Program-made: the position numbers and the translations under genes
Origin: Bacteroidia bacterium
Lineage (GTDB): Bacteria; Bacteroidota; Bacteroidia; Bacteroidales; UBA7960
DNA: 35,312 nucleotides
Direction: 5' to 3'
Assembly: GCA_007695305.1 (NCBI GenBank)
Contig: REEA01000123.1
Span: 1 to 35,312 of the forward strand
Notes under the pieces: generated by a model
What the model was told of the DNA's origin: nothing
Database searches by the model: none
Seen by the model: only the letters and a program-made list of their open reading frames with translations
Part shown: piece after piece, positions 14,987 to 23,274 of the stretch
How the letters are laid out: every line of letters starts with the position of its first letter
How positions within the stretch are numbered: position 1 is the stretch's first letter

Positions 14987-16363
14987 ATGGCAAAAGTAAA
15001 GACAGCATTTTTTTGCAGCCATTGCGGCCTGGAGTCACCAAAATGGATGGGGCGTTGCACCGCCTGCGGGGAGTGGAACACTTTCCTGGAAGAGATAGTC
15101 AGGAAAGAGACGAGTGGTCGTTCCGGTGGCAGGCAGGGGTTAGGAAGCCAGGGGATTACAGCTGTTCCGCAACTCATTCACCAGGTTGAAGCTACAAAAA
15201 CAAAAAGGATAGCGTCCGGTAGCTTTGAACTTGACCGGGTGCTTGGCGGAGGTATTGTCCCGGGAGCATTGATGCTTATCGGCGGCGAACCCGGTATCGG
15301 CAAATCAACCCTCATGCTGCAGGTAGCCATGCAAATGAAGGATCAAAAGGTACTCTATATCTCCGGCGAAGAAAGCGACCTGCAGCTGAATATGCGTGCC
15401 ACACGCCTTGGCTTTGTCCATCCTGCCTGCTACATTCTCACGGAAACCGACACTGATGCCCTCTTTTCCCATATCAGCCAACTAAAACCACAGATTGTGG
15501 TGGTGGACTCCATCCAGACACTGACGTCTCCCCATCTCGAATCAGCCGCCGGCAGCATATCCCAGATCAGAGAGTGTGCCGCGGAGTTTCAGAAATATTG
15601 CAAAGAACAAGGAGTACCGGTTTTTCTCATCGGCCATATCACCAAAGATGGCTCCATCGCAGGGCCTAAACTGCTGGAACACATGGTAGATACCGTGCTC
15701 CAGTTCGAAGGCGACCACAACCACATGTACCGGATACTGCGTGCTGCCAAAAATCGCTTCGGGAGTACCAGTGAGCTGGGCATCTTTGAAATGCGCGACA
15801 ATGGCCTGCGCGAAGTGTCAAACCCCTCGGAACTGCTGCTTTCACAGAGAGATGAACAGATAAGCGGTGTTACCGTGTCGGCCACCATCGAAGGGATGCG
15901 CCCAATGCTCATCGAAACACAAGCACTCGTCAGCTCCGCAGCTTATGGAACACCACAACGCTCAGCAACCGGTTTTGACCTGCGACGACTCAACATGCTA
16001 CTTGCCGTCCTGGAAAAAAGATGCGGTTTCCGTATCGCTGCCAAAGACGTATTCCTAAATGTAACAGGCGGCATCCGGGTGGACGACCCGGCCATTGACC
16101 TGGGCGTCATAAGCGCAGTACTCTCATCCAACGAAGATATCCCCGTAAGCCAACATACATGCTTTGCCGCCGAAGTAGGACTAACCGGCGAGATAAGACC
16201 CGTGACCCGCATCGAACAAAGAATAAGAGAAGCAGCCAAACTGGGATTCCGCGACTTGTTTGTATCCAAATTCAATATGAAAGGCCTCGAAAAGAAAGAC
16301 TTTGGCATCAGCATTCACCCCGTAACACGCATCGACCAGGTGTTTCGGATGCTTTTCGCATAA
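14987..16363 (+). CDS. radA: DNA repair protein RadA (Sms)
   Basis: RecA-related DnaB-like helicase that helps extend and process recombination intermediates. A C4 zinc finger is at the N-terminus (Cys10, Cys13, Cys24, Cys27). It is followed by Walker A GEPGIGKS (about 100-107), a LVVVDSIQTL-type Walker B region (IVVVDSIQTL), the RadA-specific KNRFG motif in LRAAKNRFGSTSELG, and the C-terminal Lon protease-like domain (VTGGIRVDDPAIDLGV; GEIRPVTRIEQRI). The length of 458 aa is standard. The ATG at 14987 gives the conserved opening MAKVKTAFFCSHCG. It ends six bases from the stop of the convergent epimerase gene. The leader carries a long inverted repeat. Function is secure by family. Confidence 0.98.
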   Translation: MAKVKTAFFCSHCGLESPKWMGRCTACGEWNTFLEEIVRKETSGRSGGRQGLGSQGITAVPQLIHQVEATKTKRIASGSFELDRVLGGGIVPGALMLIGGEPGIGKSTLMLQVAMQMKDQKVLYISGEESDLQLNMRATRLGFVHPACYILTETDTDALFSHISQLKPQIVVVDSIQTLTSPHLESAAGSISQIRECAAEFQKYCKEQGVPVFLIGHITKDGSIAGPKLLEHMVDTVLQFEGDHNHMYRILRAAKNRFGSTSELGIFEMRDNGLREVSNPSELLLSQRDEQISGVTVSATIEGMRPMLIETQALVSSAAYGTPQRSATGFDLRRLNMLLAVLEKRCGFRIAAKDVFLNVTGGIRVDDPAIDLGVISAVLSSNEDIPVSQHTCFAAEVGLTGEIRPVTRIEQRIREAAKLGFRDLFVSKFNMKGLEKKDFGISIHPVTRIDQVFRMLFA

Positions 16364-16369
16364 ACCGGC

Positions 16370-17233
16370 TTACTCCCCTTCTTTGAGAATGTTGTGCAGT
16401 GCTTCTTTAATCACAGGGAAACGAAACACATAACCACTTTCCATTAACCGGGCCGGAATGGCATGCTGCCCGCCCGTAAGGGTAGAAGCCCCACCACCAA
16501 AAACCAGACGCAACGCAAAACCCGGTACCGGAACAATGGCCGGACGGCCCAGTGTTTTTGCCAGTACTTTTGTGAATGTACGGTTGCTGACAACTTCAGG
16601 CGAAACCACATTCACCGGCCCCTCCAGAGAGTTGCCTCCAACTAAAAACTGAAGGATACCAAGCACATCTTCAATATGAACCCACGACATACTTTGCCTT
16701 CCTGTCCCAATCCTGCCACCCAAACCCAGCCGGAAAGGCGGGAGCATTTGTTTCAGCGCACCTCCGTCTTTTCCAAGGATAATTCCCAACCGCATCATCA
16801 CCGTGCGGCACGACTCCGGTGCTTTTGCCGCCTCGGCTTCCCAATCGCGGCAAACACGACCAAGAAATCCATCTGACAAAAACGTGCTGTCTTCGTCGTG
16901 ACGACCCTCATCGCTATAAATACCCACGGCCGAAGCACAAATAAACAGCCGCGGCGAATCCTCCATCCTTCCCATAGCATCCACCAGCTTTCTCGTGGTC
17001 AAAATCCTGCTCTCCCAAATATCCCTGCGGTGCTGATTTGTCCATCGCTTGATAACAGGAGCTCCCGCAAGATGAATGATGACCTCAGCACCATCCAGCT
17101 TGGAAGCAAGCAAATCAGACTCTTCCGAAAAATCAGCCCTGTTTAAAGGGAATACTTCGTGTCCCTGCAGCGAAAACATGTTCGCAACTTTGGAACCAAG
17201 AAATCCCGTTGTTCCGCTTATGGCAATTTTCAT
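16370..17233 (-). CDS. TIGR01777-family NAD(P)-dependent epimerase
   Basis: Extended short-chain dehydrogenase/reductase of the TIGR01777 (YfcH-like) family, whose reaction is not established. The Rossmann nucleotide-binding motif TGFLG is at residues 9-13 (GTTGFLGSKVA). The signature HLAGAPVIKRWT is near 54-65, followed by SAVGIYSDEG with the presumed catalytic Tyr, RLGIILGKDGGAL and GRQSMSWVHIEDV. A C-terminal DUF1731-like segment has NVVSPEVVSNRTFTKVLAKT and GRPAIVPVPGFALRLVFG. The length of 287 aa is normal. The ATG at 17233 is the only good start. It is monocistronic and convergent with radA. The name cell division inhibitor (SulA) often given to this family by automatic annotation is not supported. 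Confidence 0.93.
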   Translation of the reverse strand: MKIAISGTTGFLGSKVANMFSLQGHEVFPLNRADFSEESDLLASKLDGAEVIIHLAGAPVIKRWTNQHRRDIWESRILTTRKLVDAMGRMEDSPRLFICASAVGIYSDEGRHDEDSTFLSDGFLGRVCRDWEAEAAKAPESCRTVMMRLGIILGKDGGALKQMLPPFRLGLGGRIGTGRQSMSWVHIEDVLGILQFLVGGNSLEGPVNVVSPEVVSNRTFTKVLAKTLGRPAIVPVPGFALRLVFGGGASTLTGGQHAIPARLMESGYVFRFPVIKEALHNILKEGE

Positions 17234-17772
17234 GGTTGTGCTTTTTTAGAATGTTCTTAAATTGAAGTTTATGTGTGACTGAATCGACTCGTTTTTAGGC
17301 GGTATGTTCCTCTTGATTAATGACTGCTTAATCCTACCGCTGGCTTTTTGTATTTACCGGTATAATTATTGACCTGTCCATAAAACCGACGCTGATATTC
17401 CCTAAAACAAGGATTAACCTTGTTCAACATATCAATGGTATTGACTCTTCAAAAAAATATCCCTTGATTTATAAATTGAACCATGCGTCTTTTCTCGTAA
17501 GATAAACCACTAAGGTACAAAAATTTGTTTCATCACCCCGGTATGTCGCACGCTTCGCATCACACAGGAAAATCATTCAATAACAAACTTCTTCGGCAAG
17601 GTGTTTGATGGCCATTGGACGAAACCGGTTTGCGACGCTTCAGAATGGCTGAATAATAGTTTTCTAATAAAAACAGCAATAATTGTATTGCCTACAATCA
17701 AAGTCTTGTTTTGTTTTTTTACTTTTGTATGCCCGCAAAATTAGTGTTTAAATATTCTCCTAAAGAATCGCC
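17234..17772. other. 539-base intergenic region before tolC
   Basis: I find no gene. A perfect 7-bp inverted repeat AACAAGG/CCTTGTT (17406-17412 and 17418-17424, 5-base loop) lies in the middle. A good -7 box is found near the right end. The rest is AT-rich without other clear structure. The region is unusually long for this window and separates divergent transcripts, so it may hold control sites for the efflux genes. Confidence 0.5.
17720..17727 (+). promoter_or_regulatory. candidate -7 element of tolC-hlyD promoter
   Basis: TACTTTTG matches TAnnTTTG and is preceded by a T-rich tract. It lies 45 bases before the tolC-like ATG at 17773. A -33 TTG at the ideal distance is not clear; TTG triplets occur at 17706-17708 and 17688-17690, too near and too far respectively. 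Confidence 0.45.
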
Positions 17773-19206
17773 ATGAAAGCATTTATGATCATTCCTTACT
17801 TTTTTGTACTACTTTTATTTCTGCCTTTTTCGGTGAGAAGCGGGGAGGGGAGCACCCCCTGGACACTTGAAGACTGTGTGGTTCATGCCCTGCAAAACAA
17901 TTTGCGTATTCAGCAGCAGAAGCTGGGTGTGGACATTGCCAGGGAGAGTCTGCGGCAAAGCCGGGCCAACCAATTCCCCACACTGAATTCAGGTGCTTCA
18001 CACAGTTACAATTATGGGCGTACCCTTGATCCCATCACCAATGAATTTGTCACTGAAAGGGTGCAAACAAACAACTTCAGTCTTAGCAGCGGACTAACCC
18101 TTTTCAGCGGATTCCAGATTCGGAACAGCATCGCGCGCGACCGAAATGACTTGCAGGCCAGCATGTACGATGTGGAAGCGATGGAGAATGATATCGCCCT
18201 CGCTGTGGCATCGGCCTATTTACAAATACTCTTTGCCAAAGAGCTCGTTGAAGTGGCCGCAAACCAGCTCGAAATTACCAGGCAGCAGGTTGACAGAACC
18301 TCCAAGCTGGTGGAAGCCGGCACCCTGGCAAGGGGCAGTTTGTTGACGATACAAGCTCAGGAGGCAACAGAAGAGCTGCAGCTTATCAACAGAGAAAATC
18401 AGTTGCACATCGCGTACCTGGATCTGATGCAATTGCTCGACCTGCGCGAATATCCAGACTTCCGTATAGAGGTGCCCGACATCGCCATCACACCCGCCGG
18501 CATACTCGAACAATCACCCATGCAGATATACATGACGGCAGTTCGGATACAACCCGATATCTTGTCGGCCGATCTCATGGTATCCACAGCGGAAAAAACT
18601 TTTCAGATCGCGCGTGGTGCACACAGCCCGCGCCTTTCCCTCAGTGGCAGCATGGGAACCGGTTATTCCGAAGCGCGTTTGCAAATCGCTGAGGTTATTG
18701 AAGGCGATCCCCAAAAGATCGGACAAACGGCTTCCGGTGAGGCAGTATTCGCACCAACATTTAACTTCGAAACAGAAATTATCCCTTTCAGGGATCAGAT
18801 TGAGGAAAATGTCAACCGCAGCATCGGCCTGTTTCTGCAAATCCCTATTTTCAACAACTTTCAGGCGCGTACCAATATCAACCGCACAAAAATTGGACTG
18901 GAAAATGCCCGCCTGCAACGACAGCTGATACGCGACCAGCTTTTTAAAACCATCGAACAGGCCTACCAGGACGCCAACGCAGCCCTTAAAAGATATATGG
19001 CCTCTGAAAAAAATGTGGAAGCACTGGAAGAATCATTTCGCTACACCGAAGAACGTTTCAACGTGGGAATGGTGAACATCCTTGAATACAATGATGCTAA
19101 AAACCGGCTCTCAAATGCTCAGTCAGAATTGCTCCAGGCAAAATATGAATACGTTTTTCGGAAACAAATTCTGAACTTCTATGTCGGAAATCCAATAACC
19201 CTATAA
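17773..19206 (+). CDS. TolC-family outer membrane efflux protein
   Basis: Outer membrane channel of a tripartite efflux or type I export system. A signal peptide (about residues 1-23, MKAFMIIPYFFVLLLFLPFS) precedes two copies of the TolC helical-hairpin repeat. The first starts at LEDCVVHALQNNLRIQQQKLGVDIARESLRQSRANQFPTLN. The second covers roughly residues 255-470, including IFNNFQARTNINRTKIGLENARLQRQLIRDQL and the terminal RFNVGMVNILEYNDAKNRLSNAQSELLQAKYEYVFR. The length of 477 aa is typical. The ATG at 17773 begins the signal peptide. The adaptor gene follows after 202 bases, but the inner-membrane pump is not adjacent, so the exported substrate is unknown. Confidence 0.94.
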   Translation: MKAFMIIPYFFVLLLFLPFSVRSGEGSTPWTLEDCVVHALQNNLRIQQQKLGVDIARESLRQSRANQFPTLNSGASHSYNYGRTLDPITNEFVTERVQTNNFSLSSGLTLFSGFQIRNSIARDRNDLQASMYDVEAMENDIALAVASAYLQILFAKELVEVAANQLEITRQQVDRTSKLVEAGTLARGSLLTIQAQEATEELQLINRENQLHIAYLDLMQLLDLREYPDFRIEVPDIAITPAGILEQSPMQIYMTAVRIQPDILSADLMVSTAEKTFQIARGAHSPRLSLSGSMGTGYSEARLQIAEVIEGDPQKIGQTASGEAVFAPTFNFETEIIPFRDQIEENVNRSIGLFLQIPIFNNFQARTNINRTKIGLENARLQRQLIRDQLFKTIEQAYQDANAALKRYMASEKNVEALEESFRYTEERFNVGMVNILEYNDAKNRLSNAQSELLQAKYEYVFRKQILNFYVGNPITL

Positions 19207-19408
19207 TTAAAAAACCCGGATTAATAAACAGCCCCGGTTTCATACAATTGCAACAACCATAAAAATGCCTTTGAAAAATAATGGTTTGAAAATAATAGAG
19301 AAAGAGAAACAGGCATTTTGACAGAAGAAAAAGCCATAAAGCCAGGGGCGACAAGATTGTAACAAGAAAAACAACATTTATTAATTACAGCAACATAAAT
19401 ATAAACCA
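19207..19408. other. gap between tolC and adaptor gene with inverted repeats
   Basis: AAAATGCCT (19262-19270) and AGGCATTTT (19311-19319) are perfect 9-bp complements spaced by 40 bases. Just before them is an imperfect AAACC/GGTTT hairpin (19212-19240). These could attenuate or rebalance expression of the adaptor relative to the channel. No promoter box of the TAnnTTTG type is evident. Confidence 0.4.
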
Positions 19409-20734
19409 ATGAAAAACAAAGCTTTAAAGATCGCTCTCCTTGTTCTTGGCGTTCTCATTCTGGTGATGTTTCTGGCTCAACGTGCCGGCTGGGTGGGCTC
19501 TGATGAGGGCCACAGAGTGTCTGTTGAAGAGGCAGAATTCCGTGATATTGTTGAGATTGTAACGGCCAACGGCCGTGTTCGTCCGGTAACGGAGGTGAAG
19601 ATGGCACCTGACGTTTCGGGTGAAATCATCGAATTAAATGTGAAGGAAGGTGATTATGTGGAGCGCGGGCAGCTATTGGCCCGTATCAATCCCGACATTT
19701 ACGAAGCAGCCCTTGATCGTATGGTGGCTGCTCTGAATACATCAAAGGCAAACCTTGCCAGCGCACGGGCACGTGCGCTTCAGGCCGAAGCCCAATATAT
19801 CAACCAAAAAGCAAATTATGAGCGCAACAAGCGACTGTTTGAACAAAATGCCATATCAGAATCCGAGTATGATACGGCCCGGTCGCAGTACCTGATTGCA
19901 CAGGCCGACGTGGAAGCCAGCAAACAAAGCATTATTGCCAGCGAGTTTCAGGTTAAAAGTGCTGAAGCCGGCGTTACGGAATCGCGCGACAATCTTTCAA
20001 AAACCAACCTGTTCGCCCCCATGAACGGCACCGTGTCAAGGCTGGATGCAGAAATCGGTGAAAGAGTCGTGGGAACATCCCAGTTTGCCGGTACAGAAAT
20101 CATACGCATTGCCAACCTCAACATGATGGAAGTAAAGGTGGATGTGAATGAAAATGACATCGTACGTGTAAATGAGGGTGACACAGCATTTATCCAGGTG
20201 GATGCGTTTTTTGTGGAGAACTTCAAAGGTGTGGTGACATCCATTGCCAATTCCGCCGCGCAGGAGGCATTGGGAGCAGACCAGGTAACCAACTTCGAGG
20301 TGCGTATCCGCATATTGCCTGATTCCTATGCTCACCTGCAAAGAGAAGATCGCCCGCACCTGTCGCCTTTCCGCCCGGGCATGTCAGCAACCGTCGATAT
20401 ACAAACACAAAGCGCCTACAATACCGTGTCGGTTCCCATCCAGGCTGTCACCACACGCCGTGAGGAAACACGAAGAGGTGCCGGACGCGAAGGAGGCGAC
20501 AGCAACGAAGATACATCCTCTGCCCGGCCTAAGGAGTATGTCTTCCTGTATGACAATGGCCTGGCTAAACAGGTGGAAGTACGCTCCGGCATCCAGGATA
20601 ATCAGTATATCCAGATCATTGAAGGCCTCGAAGAAGGCCAGGAAGTGATCACAGGCCCTTATCGACTGGTGTCGCGCGAGCTGAGAGACGGCGACCAGGT
20701 TGTAAAAGTACAACGACAGGATTTGTTTAGATAA
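19409..20734 (+). CDS. HlyD/MacA-type periplasmic adaptor subunit
   Basis: Membrane-fusion protein that links an inner-membrane pump to the TolC-type channel. An N-terminal membrane anchor (about residues 7-24) is followed by the first half of the lipoyl domain (VKMAPDVSGEIIELNVKEGDYVERGQLLARI, about 63-93). A long alpha-helical hairpin (about 95-205) comes next, then the second lipoyl half (LFAPMNGTVSRLDAEIGERV), the beta-barrel and a membrane-proximal domain. A charged insertion (RREETRRGAGREGGDSNEDTSSARP) interrupts the region before the last domain. The length of 441 aa fits MacA-like adaptors. Its stop is 12 bases before tsaB, implying co-transcription. Resemblance to MacA suggests an ABC partner encoded elsewhere, but an RND partner is possible. 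Confidence 0.92.
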   Translation: MKNKALKIALLVLGVLILVMFLAQRAGWVGSDEGHRVSVEEAEFRDIVEIVTANGRVRPVTEVKMAPDVSGEIIELNVKEGDYVERGQLLARINPDIYEAALDRMVAALNTSKANLASARARALQAEAQYINQKANYERNKRLFEQNAISESEYDTARSQYLIAQADVEASKQSIIASEFQVKSAEAGVTESRDNLSKTNLFAPMNGTVSRLDAEIGERVVGTSQFAGTEIIRIANLNMMEVKVDVNENDIVRVNEGDTAFIQVDAFFVENFKGVVTSIANSAAQEALGADQVTNFEVRIRILPDSYAHLQREDRPHLSPFRPGMSATVDIQTQSAYNTVSVPIQAVTTRREETRRGAGREGGDSNEDTSSARPKEYVFLYDNGLAKQVEVRSGIQDNQYIQIIEGLEEGQEVITGPYRLVSRELRDGDQVVKVQRQDLFR

Positions 20735-20746
20735 GCGGCTTCCACA

Positions 20747-21469
20747 ATGACATATATACTGCTTATTGAAACCAGTACGCGTACATGCTCAGTTGGATTG
20801 TTACACAACGAAAAACTGCTGGCCATACGTGAAGACGACAGCAAGAACTACTCTCACTCAAAGTTGCTTGCCGTATTTATCCGGGAAGTATTACAAGAGG
20901 CCGGCATCTCACCCACAGATGTTTCCGCCGTGGCCGTAAGCAGGGGACCAGGGTCCTACACAGGCCTGCGTATCGGTGTTTCAGCCGCGAAAGGATTCTG
21001 CTTCGCCCGCGATATCCCGATGATAGCCGTTGACACCCTGAAAGCACTAACAAACCACGCAATGCAAATATACCCGCCGGATAAGACAGAAGAAGAACCA
21101 CATGCCCAAATAATCTGGTGCCCCATGATCGACGCCCGGCGAATGGAAGTGTACTACGCCTTGTTTTCACAAAACCTGGAGGAAATCAGGACAACCACAG
21201 CAGAAGTGATTACCGAAAAAACATTTGAAAAAGAACTGGCATCCTATACCATGGTTTTTTTCGGCGACGGTGCAGAAAAATGTATGTCGGTCTTCAATAA
21301 CAAAAATGCCCTGTTCCTGAAAGATGTGTACCCTTCGGTGAAGGGCATGGTTGAAGAAGCCCTGACAAAATTTCAGCAAAGAGATTTTGTGGATACAGCC
21401 TACTTTGAACCATTTTATCTGAAAGACTTCGTGGCAGGAAAGCCCAAGGTGAAGGGATTGTATTCATAA
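20747..21469 (+). CDS. tsaB: tRNA threonylcarbamoyladenosine biosynthesis protein TsaB
   Basis: Cytoplasmic partner of TsaD and TsaE in the synthesis of t6A37 on ANN-decoding tRNAs. The inactive ASKHA-fold signature is complete at the N-terminus: ILLIETSTRTCSVGLL (residues 4-19), NYSHSKLL (34-41) and the family-defining VSRGPGSYTGLRIGVSAAKG (about 64-83). It then continues with the C-terminal half ending YLKDFVAGKP. The length of 240 aa is normal. The ATG at 20747 is 12 bases after the adaptor stop and there is no other good start. tsaD and tsaE are not in the window. Its placement behind an efflux adaptor is an arrangement I recall from other Bacteroidota; it probably reflects shared transcription, not shared function. 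Confidence 0.96.
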   Translation: MTYILLIETSTRTCSVGLLHNEKLLAIREDDSKNYSHSKLLAVFIREVLQEAGISPTDVSAVAVSRGPGSYTGLRIGVSAAKGFCFARDIPMIAVDTLKALTNHAMQIYPPDKTEEEPHAQIIWCPMIDARRMEVYYALFSQNLEEIRTTTAEVITEKTFEKELASYTMVFFGDGAEKCMSVFNNKNALFLKDVYPSVKGMVEEALTKFQQRDFVDTAYFEPFYLKDFVAGKPKVKGLYS

Positions 21470-21474
21470 ATCCT

Positions 21475-21482
21475 TATCTTTG
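21475..21482 (+). promoter_or_regulatory. candidate -7 element before ftsB-like gene
   Basis: TATCTTTG lies just after the tsaB stop and 17 bases before the ftsB-like ATG at 21500. It is identical to the -7 box before the response regulator gene. A TTG at 21458-21460 is rather close for a -33 element. If real, transcription would start about ten bases before the coding region. Confidence 0.45.
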
Positions 21483-21499
21483 TCAAAAGCACAAGGTAT

Positions 21500-21787
21500 A
21501 TGTGGTCCAAAGTCCCATCCATTTTAAAAAACAAGTACTTTCTGGCTTTTCTGGCTGCTTTCGTGTGGCTGGTCTTTTTTGACAACCACAATTTGCTGCA
21601 GCAGTGGCGTATGCAGCGACAGCTGAAAGAGCTCCGGCGCGAAGGCGAGTTTTACCGCCAACAGATCGAACGCGACAGCCTGGCCATCGAAAAACTAAAG
21701 AATGACCCGGACGCCATCGAGCGCTACGCCCGCGAACAATACATGATGAGGCGCGAAGGTGAAGATGTGTTTATTATCGAAGATTGA
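21500..21787 (+). CDS. FtsB/DivIC-like septum formation initiator
   Basis: Small bitopic cell-division protein of the FtsB/DivIC family, a scaffold of the divisome between FtsQ/DivIB and FtsL. A short cytoplasmic start is followed by one membrane helix (about residues 12-26, KYFLAFLAAFVWLVFF). A coiled coil comes next (about 32-68, RQLKELRREGEFYRQQIERDSLAIEKLK), then the family ending NDPDAIERYAREQYMMRREGEDVFII. The length of 95 aa is typical. The ATG at 21500 gives the expected topology. It follows tsaB by 30 bases but may have its own promoter. It is convergent with the M48 peptidase gene, with 21 bases between stops. Confidence 0.92.
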   Translation: MWSKVPSILKNKYFLAFLAAFVWLVFFDNHNLLQQWRMQRQLKELRREGEFYRQQIERDSLAIEKLKNDPDAIERYAREQYMMRREGEDVFIIED

Positions 21788-21808
21788 AACGTTGACCAAA
21801 GCCCCGGA

Positions 21809-22615
21809 TCAGGAAATTCTGTCAACAATAGCCCGGAATCTTTCCCAGCGCTCTCTGCTAAGGGGTGCAAAATCCGTATCATCCGCCTCGTCAATCAAAC
21901 GCTGTAATTCCCTGACACGGTCTTCAGGATGCGGATGTGTGCTTATCCAGCGCAGCTCCCTTGGAAACCGGTCTTTCTCTTCTCCAATCCTGGTCAGAAA
22001 AGCAAGAAAAGCCTGAGGATCAATACCTGCTTCCATGAGATAAGCAATGGCATAGGTGTCGGCTTCCCGTTCAAGACTTCTGTCGTAGGCAGTGGATGTG
22101 ATCACCTGTGCGATAGCCCTCAGGGCTTCCATGTTGTATGTCCCGGAAATGAGTGTAAACAGGGTAGCTACACCAATCTCTTTCACCAACTTCTGCATTA
22201 CGTGTCCGCGCTGCAAATGTGCCAGCTCATGCGCCAGCACACCCGCTACCTCTTCCGGAGACTCTGCAAAATCGAACAAACCGCTCAGGAAAATGATCCG
22301 GTTGCCGGGCAGGGCAAAAGCATTTACCTCATGGCTGCGAAGAACATATATCTCAACTTCTTTATGGTCAGCATTATCCGAAGCCTGTAGCTTGCTCAGC
22401 AATTCGCCCAGGTACTCGTCCACCTCCTCATGCTCAATTTGTTGATATTCATGAAGAAAAAACCTCAAAGACCACTTGCCCAGCACTTCTTCGATCTTTT
22501 CCATGCGGTCATCAATCCGCAACGAACGCCGGTAATCGATCCGGCTGAATAAGAACCAAAGAAGCAGAAAAACCCCCAGAAACAACAAAAAATGCAGAAA
22601 TAGCTTTTTTTTCAT
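21809..22615 (-). CDS. M48-family membrane-anchored metallopeptidase
   Basis: Zinc endopeptidase of the M48 family (Ste24/HtpX/BepA relatives), probably anchored in the inner membrane and facing the periplasm, with a likely role in envelope quality control. One N-terminal membrane helix (about residues 4-23) is followed by a linker and the peptidase domain from about 85. The zinc-binding HELAH motif is at 129-133 and the third ligand Glu184 is in LEREAD. The conserved NAFALPGNRIIFLSGL precedes them, and STHPHPEDRV is the typical downstream motif. The length of 268 aa resembles single-helix M48 proteins such as LoiP. The ATG at 22615 is chosen because it starts the membrane anchor. The gene stands alone, downstream of the TM2 operon and a repeat. 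Confidence 0.95.
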   Translation of the reverse strand: MKKKLFLHFLLFLGVFLLLWFLFSRIDYRRSLRIDDRMEKIEEVLGKWSLRFFLHEYQQIEHEEVDEYLGELLSKLQASDNADHKEVEIYVLRSHEVNAFALPGNRIIFLSGLFDFAESPEEVAGVLAHELAHLQRGHVMQKLVKEIGVATLFTLISGTYNMEALRAIAQVITSTAYDRSLEREADTYAIAYLMEAGIDPQAFLAFLTRIGEEKDRFPRELRWISTHPHPEDRVRELQRLIDEADDTDFAPLSRERWERFRAIVDRIS

Positions 22616-22698
22616 TTTCCCAAAATAATTATGATATCCAAATAATTTGATTGCTGAGTCGTAATCCCCCTCGCCCTCTCGTTCGCAATTGCTCCTCC

Positions 22699-22795
22699 CT
22701 CTTTGCGCCTTTTCGTGGATAGCTTTTGCGGCCTTAGCGAGGAAAAAATTGTTTCACGCAAAAACCGCAAAATATTTTTAAGCGCACAAAGATCG
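22699..22795. repeat. imperfect inverted repeat of CTTTGCG type
   Basis: The left arm (22699-22743, CTCTTTGCGCC, TTTTGCGG, TTAGCGAGG) and the right arm (22751-22795, TTTCACGCAAAAACCGCAAAA, AGCGCACAAAG) are imperfect complements with many matching blocks (CTTTG/CAAAG, TTGCGG/CCGCAA, GCG/CGC). I recall CTTTGCG/CGCAAAG palindromes of this style as dispersed intergenic repeats in environmental bacteria including Bacteroidota. Here it lies between the M48 gene and the end of the TM2 operon. Confidence 0.5.
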
Positions 22796-22809
22796 AAGTC
22801 AAAACCCTT

Positions 22810-23274
22810 CTATTCCCCAAACCTTGGCTCTTCCGTAACAACCGGCGGTTTTACCACAGTATTGGTAAGCGGCCCGATGAACCACCATTCCACATGTTTC
22901 CCTTTTCTTGTTTGGATCGCTGTATAAATGGTAGCAATGAACTCAACCAGGTTGGTGATGAGCAAAACACTGATATAAGCGAAAAACGGATTTGTAAAAC
23001 TGTTTGACCCAAACAGGATGGAAAGTAACCATATGAAGCCGACAGAGTTTACTACAACCAGGATGAGTTGGGCAAACAGCGCCTGTGTGCAATGCCATCT
23101 GACGAACAATGCCTCCTTCCGGTTGGCGGAGTAAAAGATGAGGGTTGCCAGCATGTTGAACAGCGGCAGAAACACCCCGGTCATAATGGCCACCAGCGAC
23201 ATCAAATAACTGTTGGATGCCTTTTCGGCCTGGCTGTCGGTTACGGGATGTGAGAATATGCCCTTCGTGCTCAT
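22810..23274 (-). CDS. DUF4870-like small membrane protein
   Basis: Integral membrane protein of 154 aa whose function is not known. After a short polar N-terminus it has hydrophobic segments at about residues 27-47 (LVAIMTGVFLPLFNMLATLIF), 65-88 (AQLILVVVNSVGFIWLLSILF) and 95-118. The segment VRWHCTQALFAQ between the first two resembles the DUF4870 family. I start it at the ATG at 23274, whose bases overlap the stop of the preceding gene as ATGA, a typical translational coupling. The longer ORF from 23634 would lie across that gene in another frame. It is the third gene of a TM2-DUF2752-this cluster. DUF4870 is the best guess, not a certainty. Confidence 0.7.
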   Translation of the reverse strand: MSTKGIFSHPVTDSQAEKASNSYLMSLVAIMTGVFLPLFNMLATLIFYSANRKEALFVRWHCTQALFAQLILVVVNSVGFIWLLSILFGSNSFTNPFFAYISVLLITNLVEFIATIYTAIQTRKGKHVEWWFIGPLTNTVVKPPVVTEEPRFGE

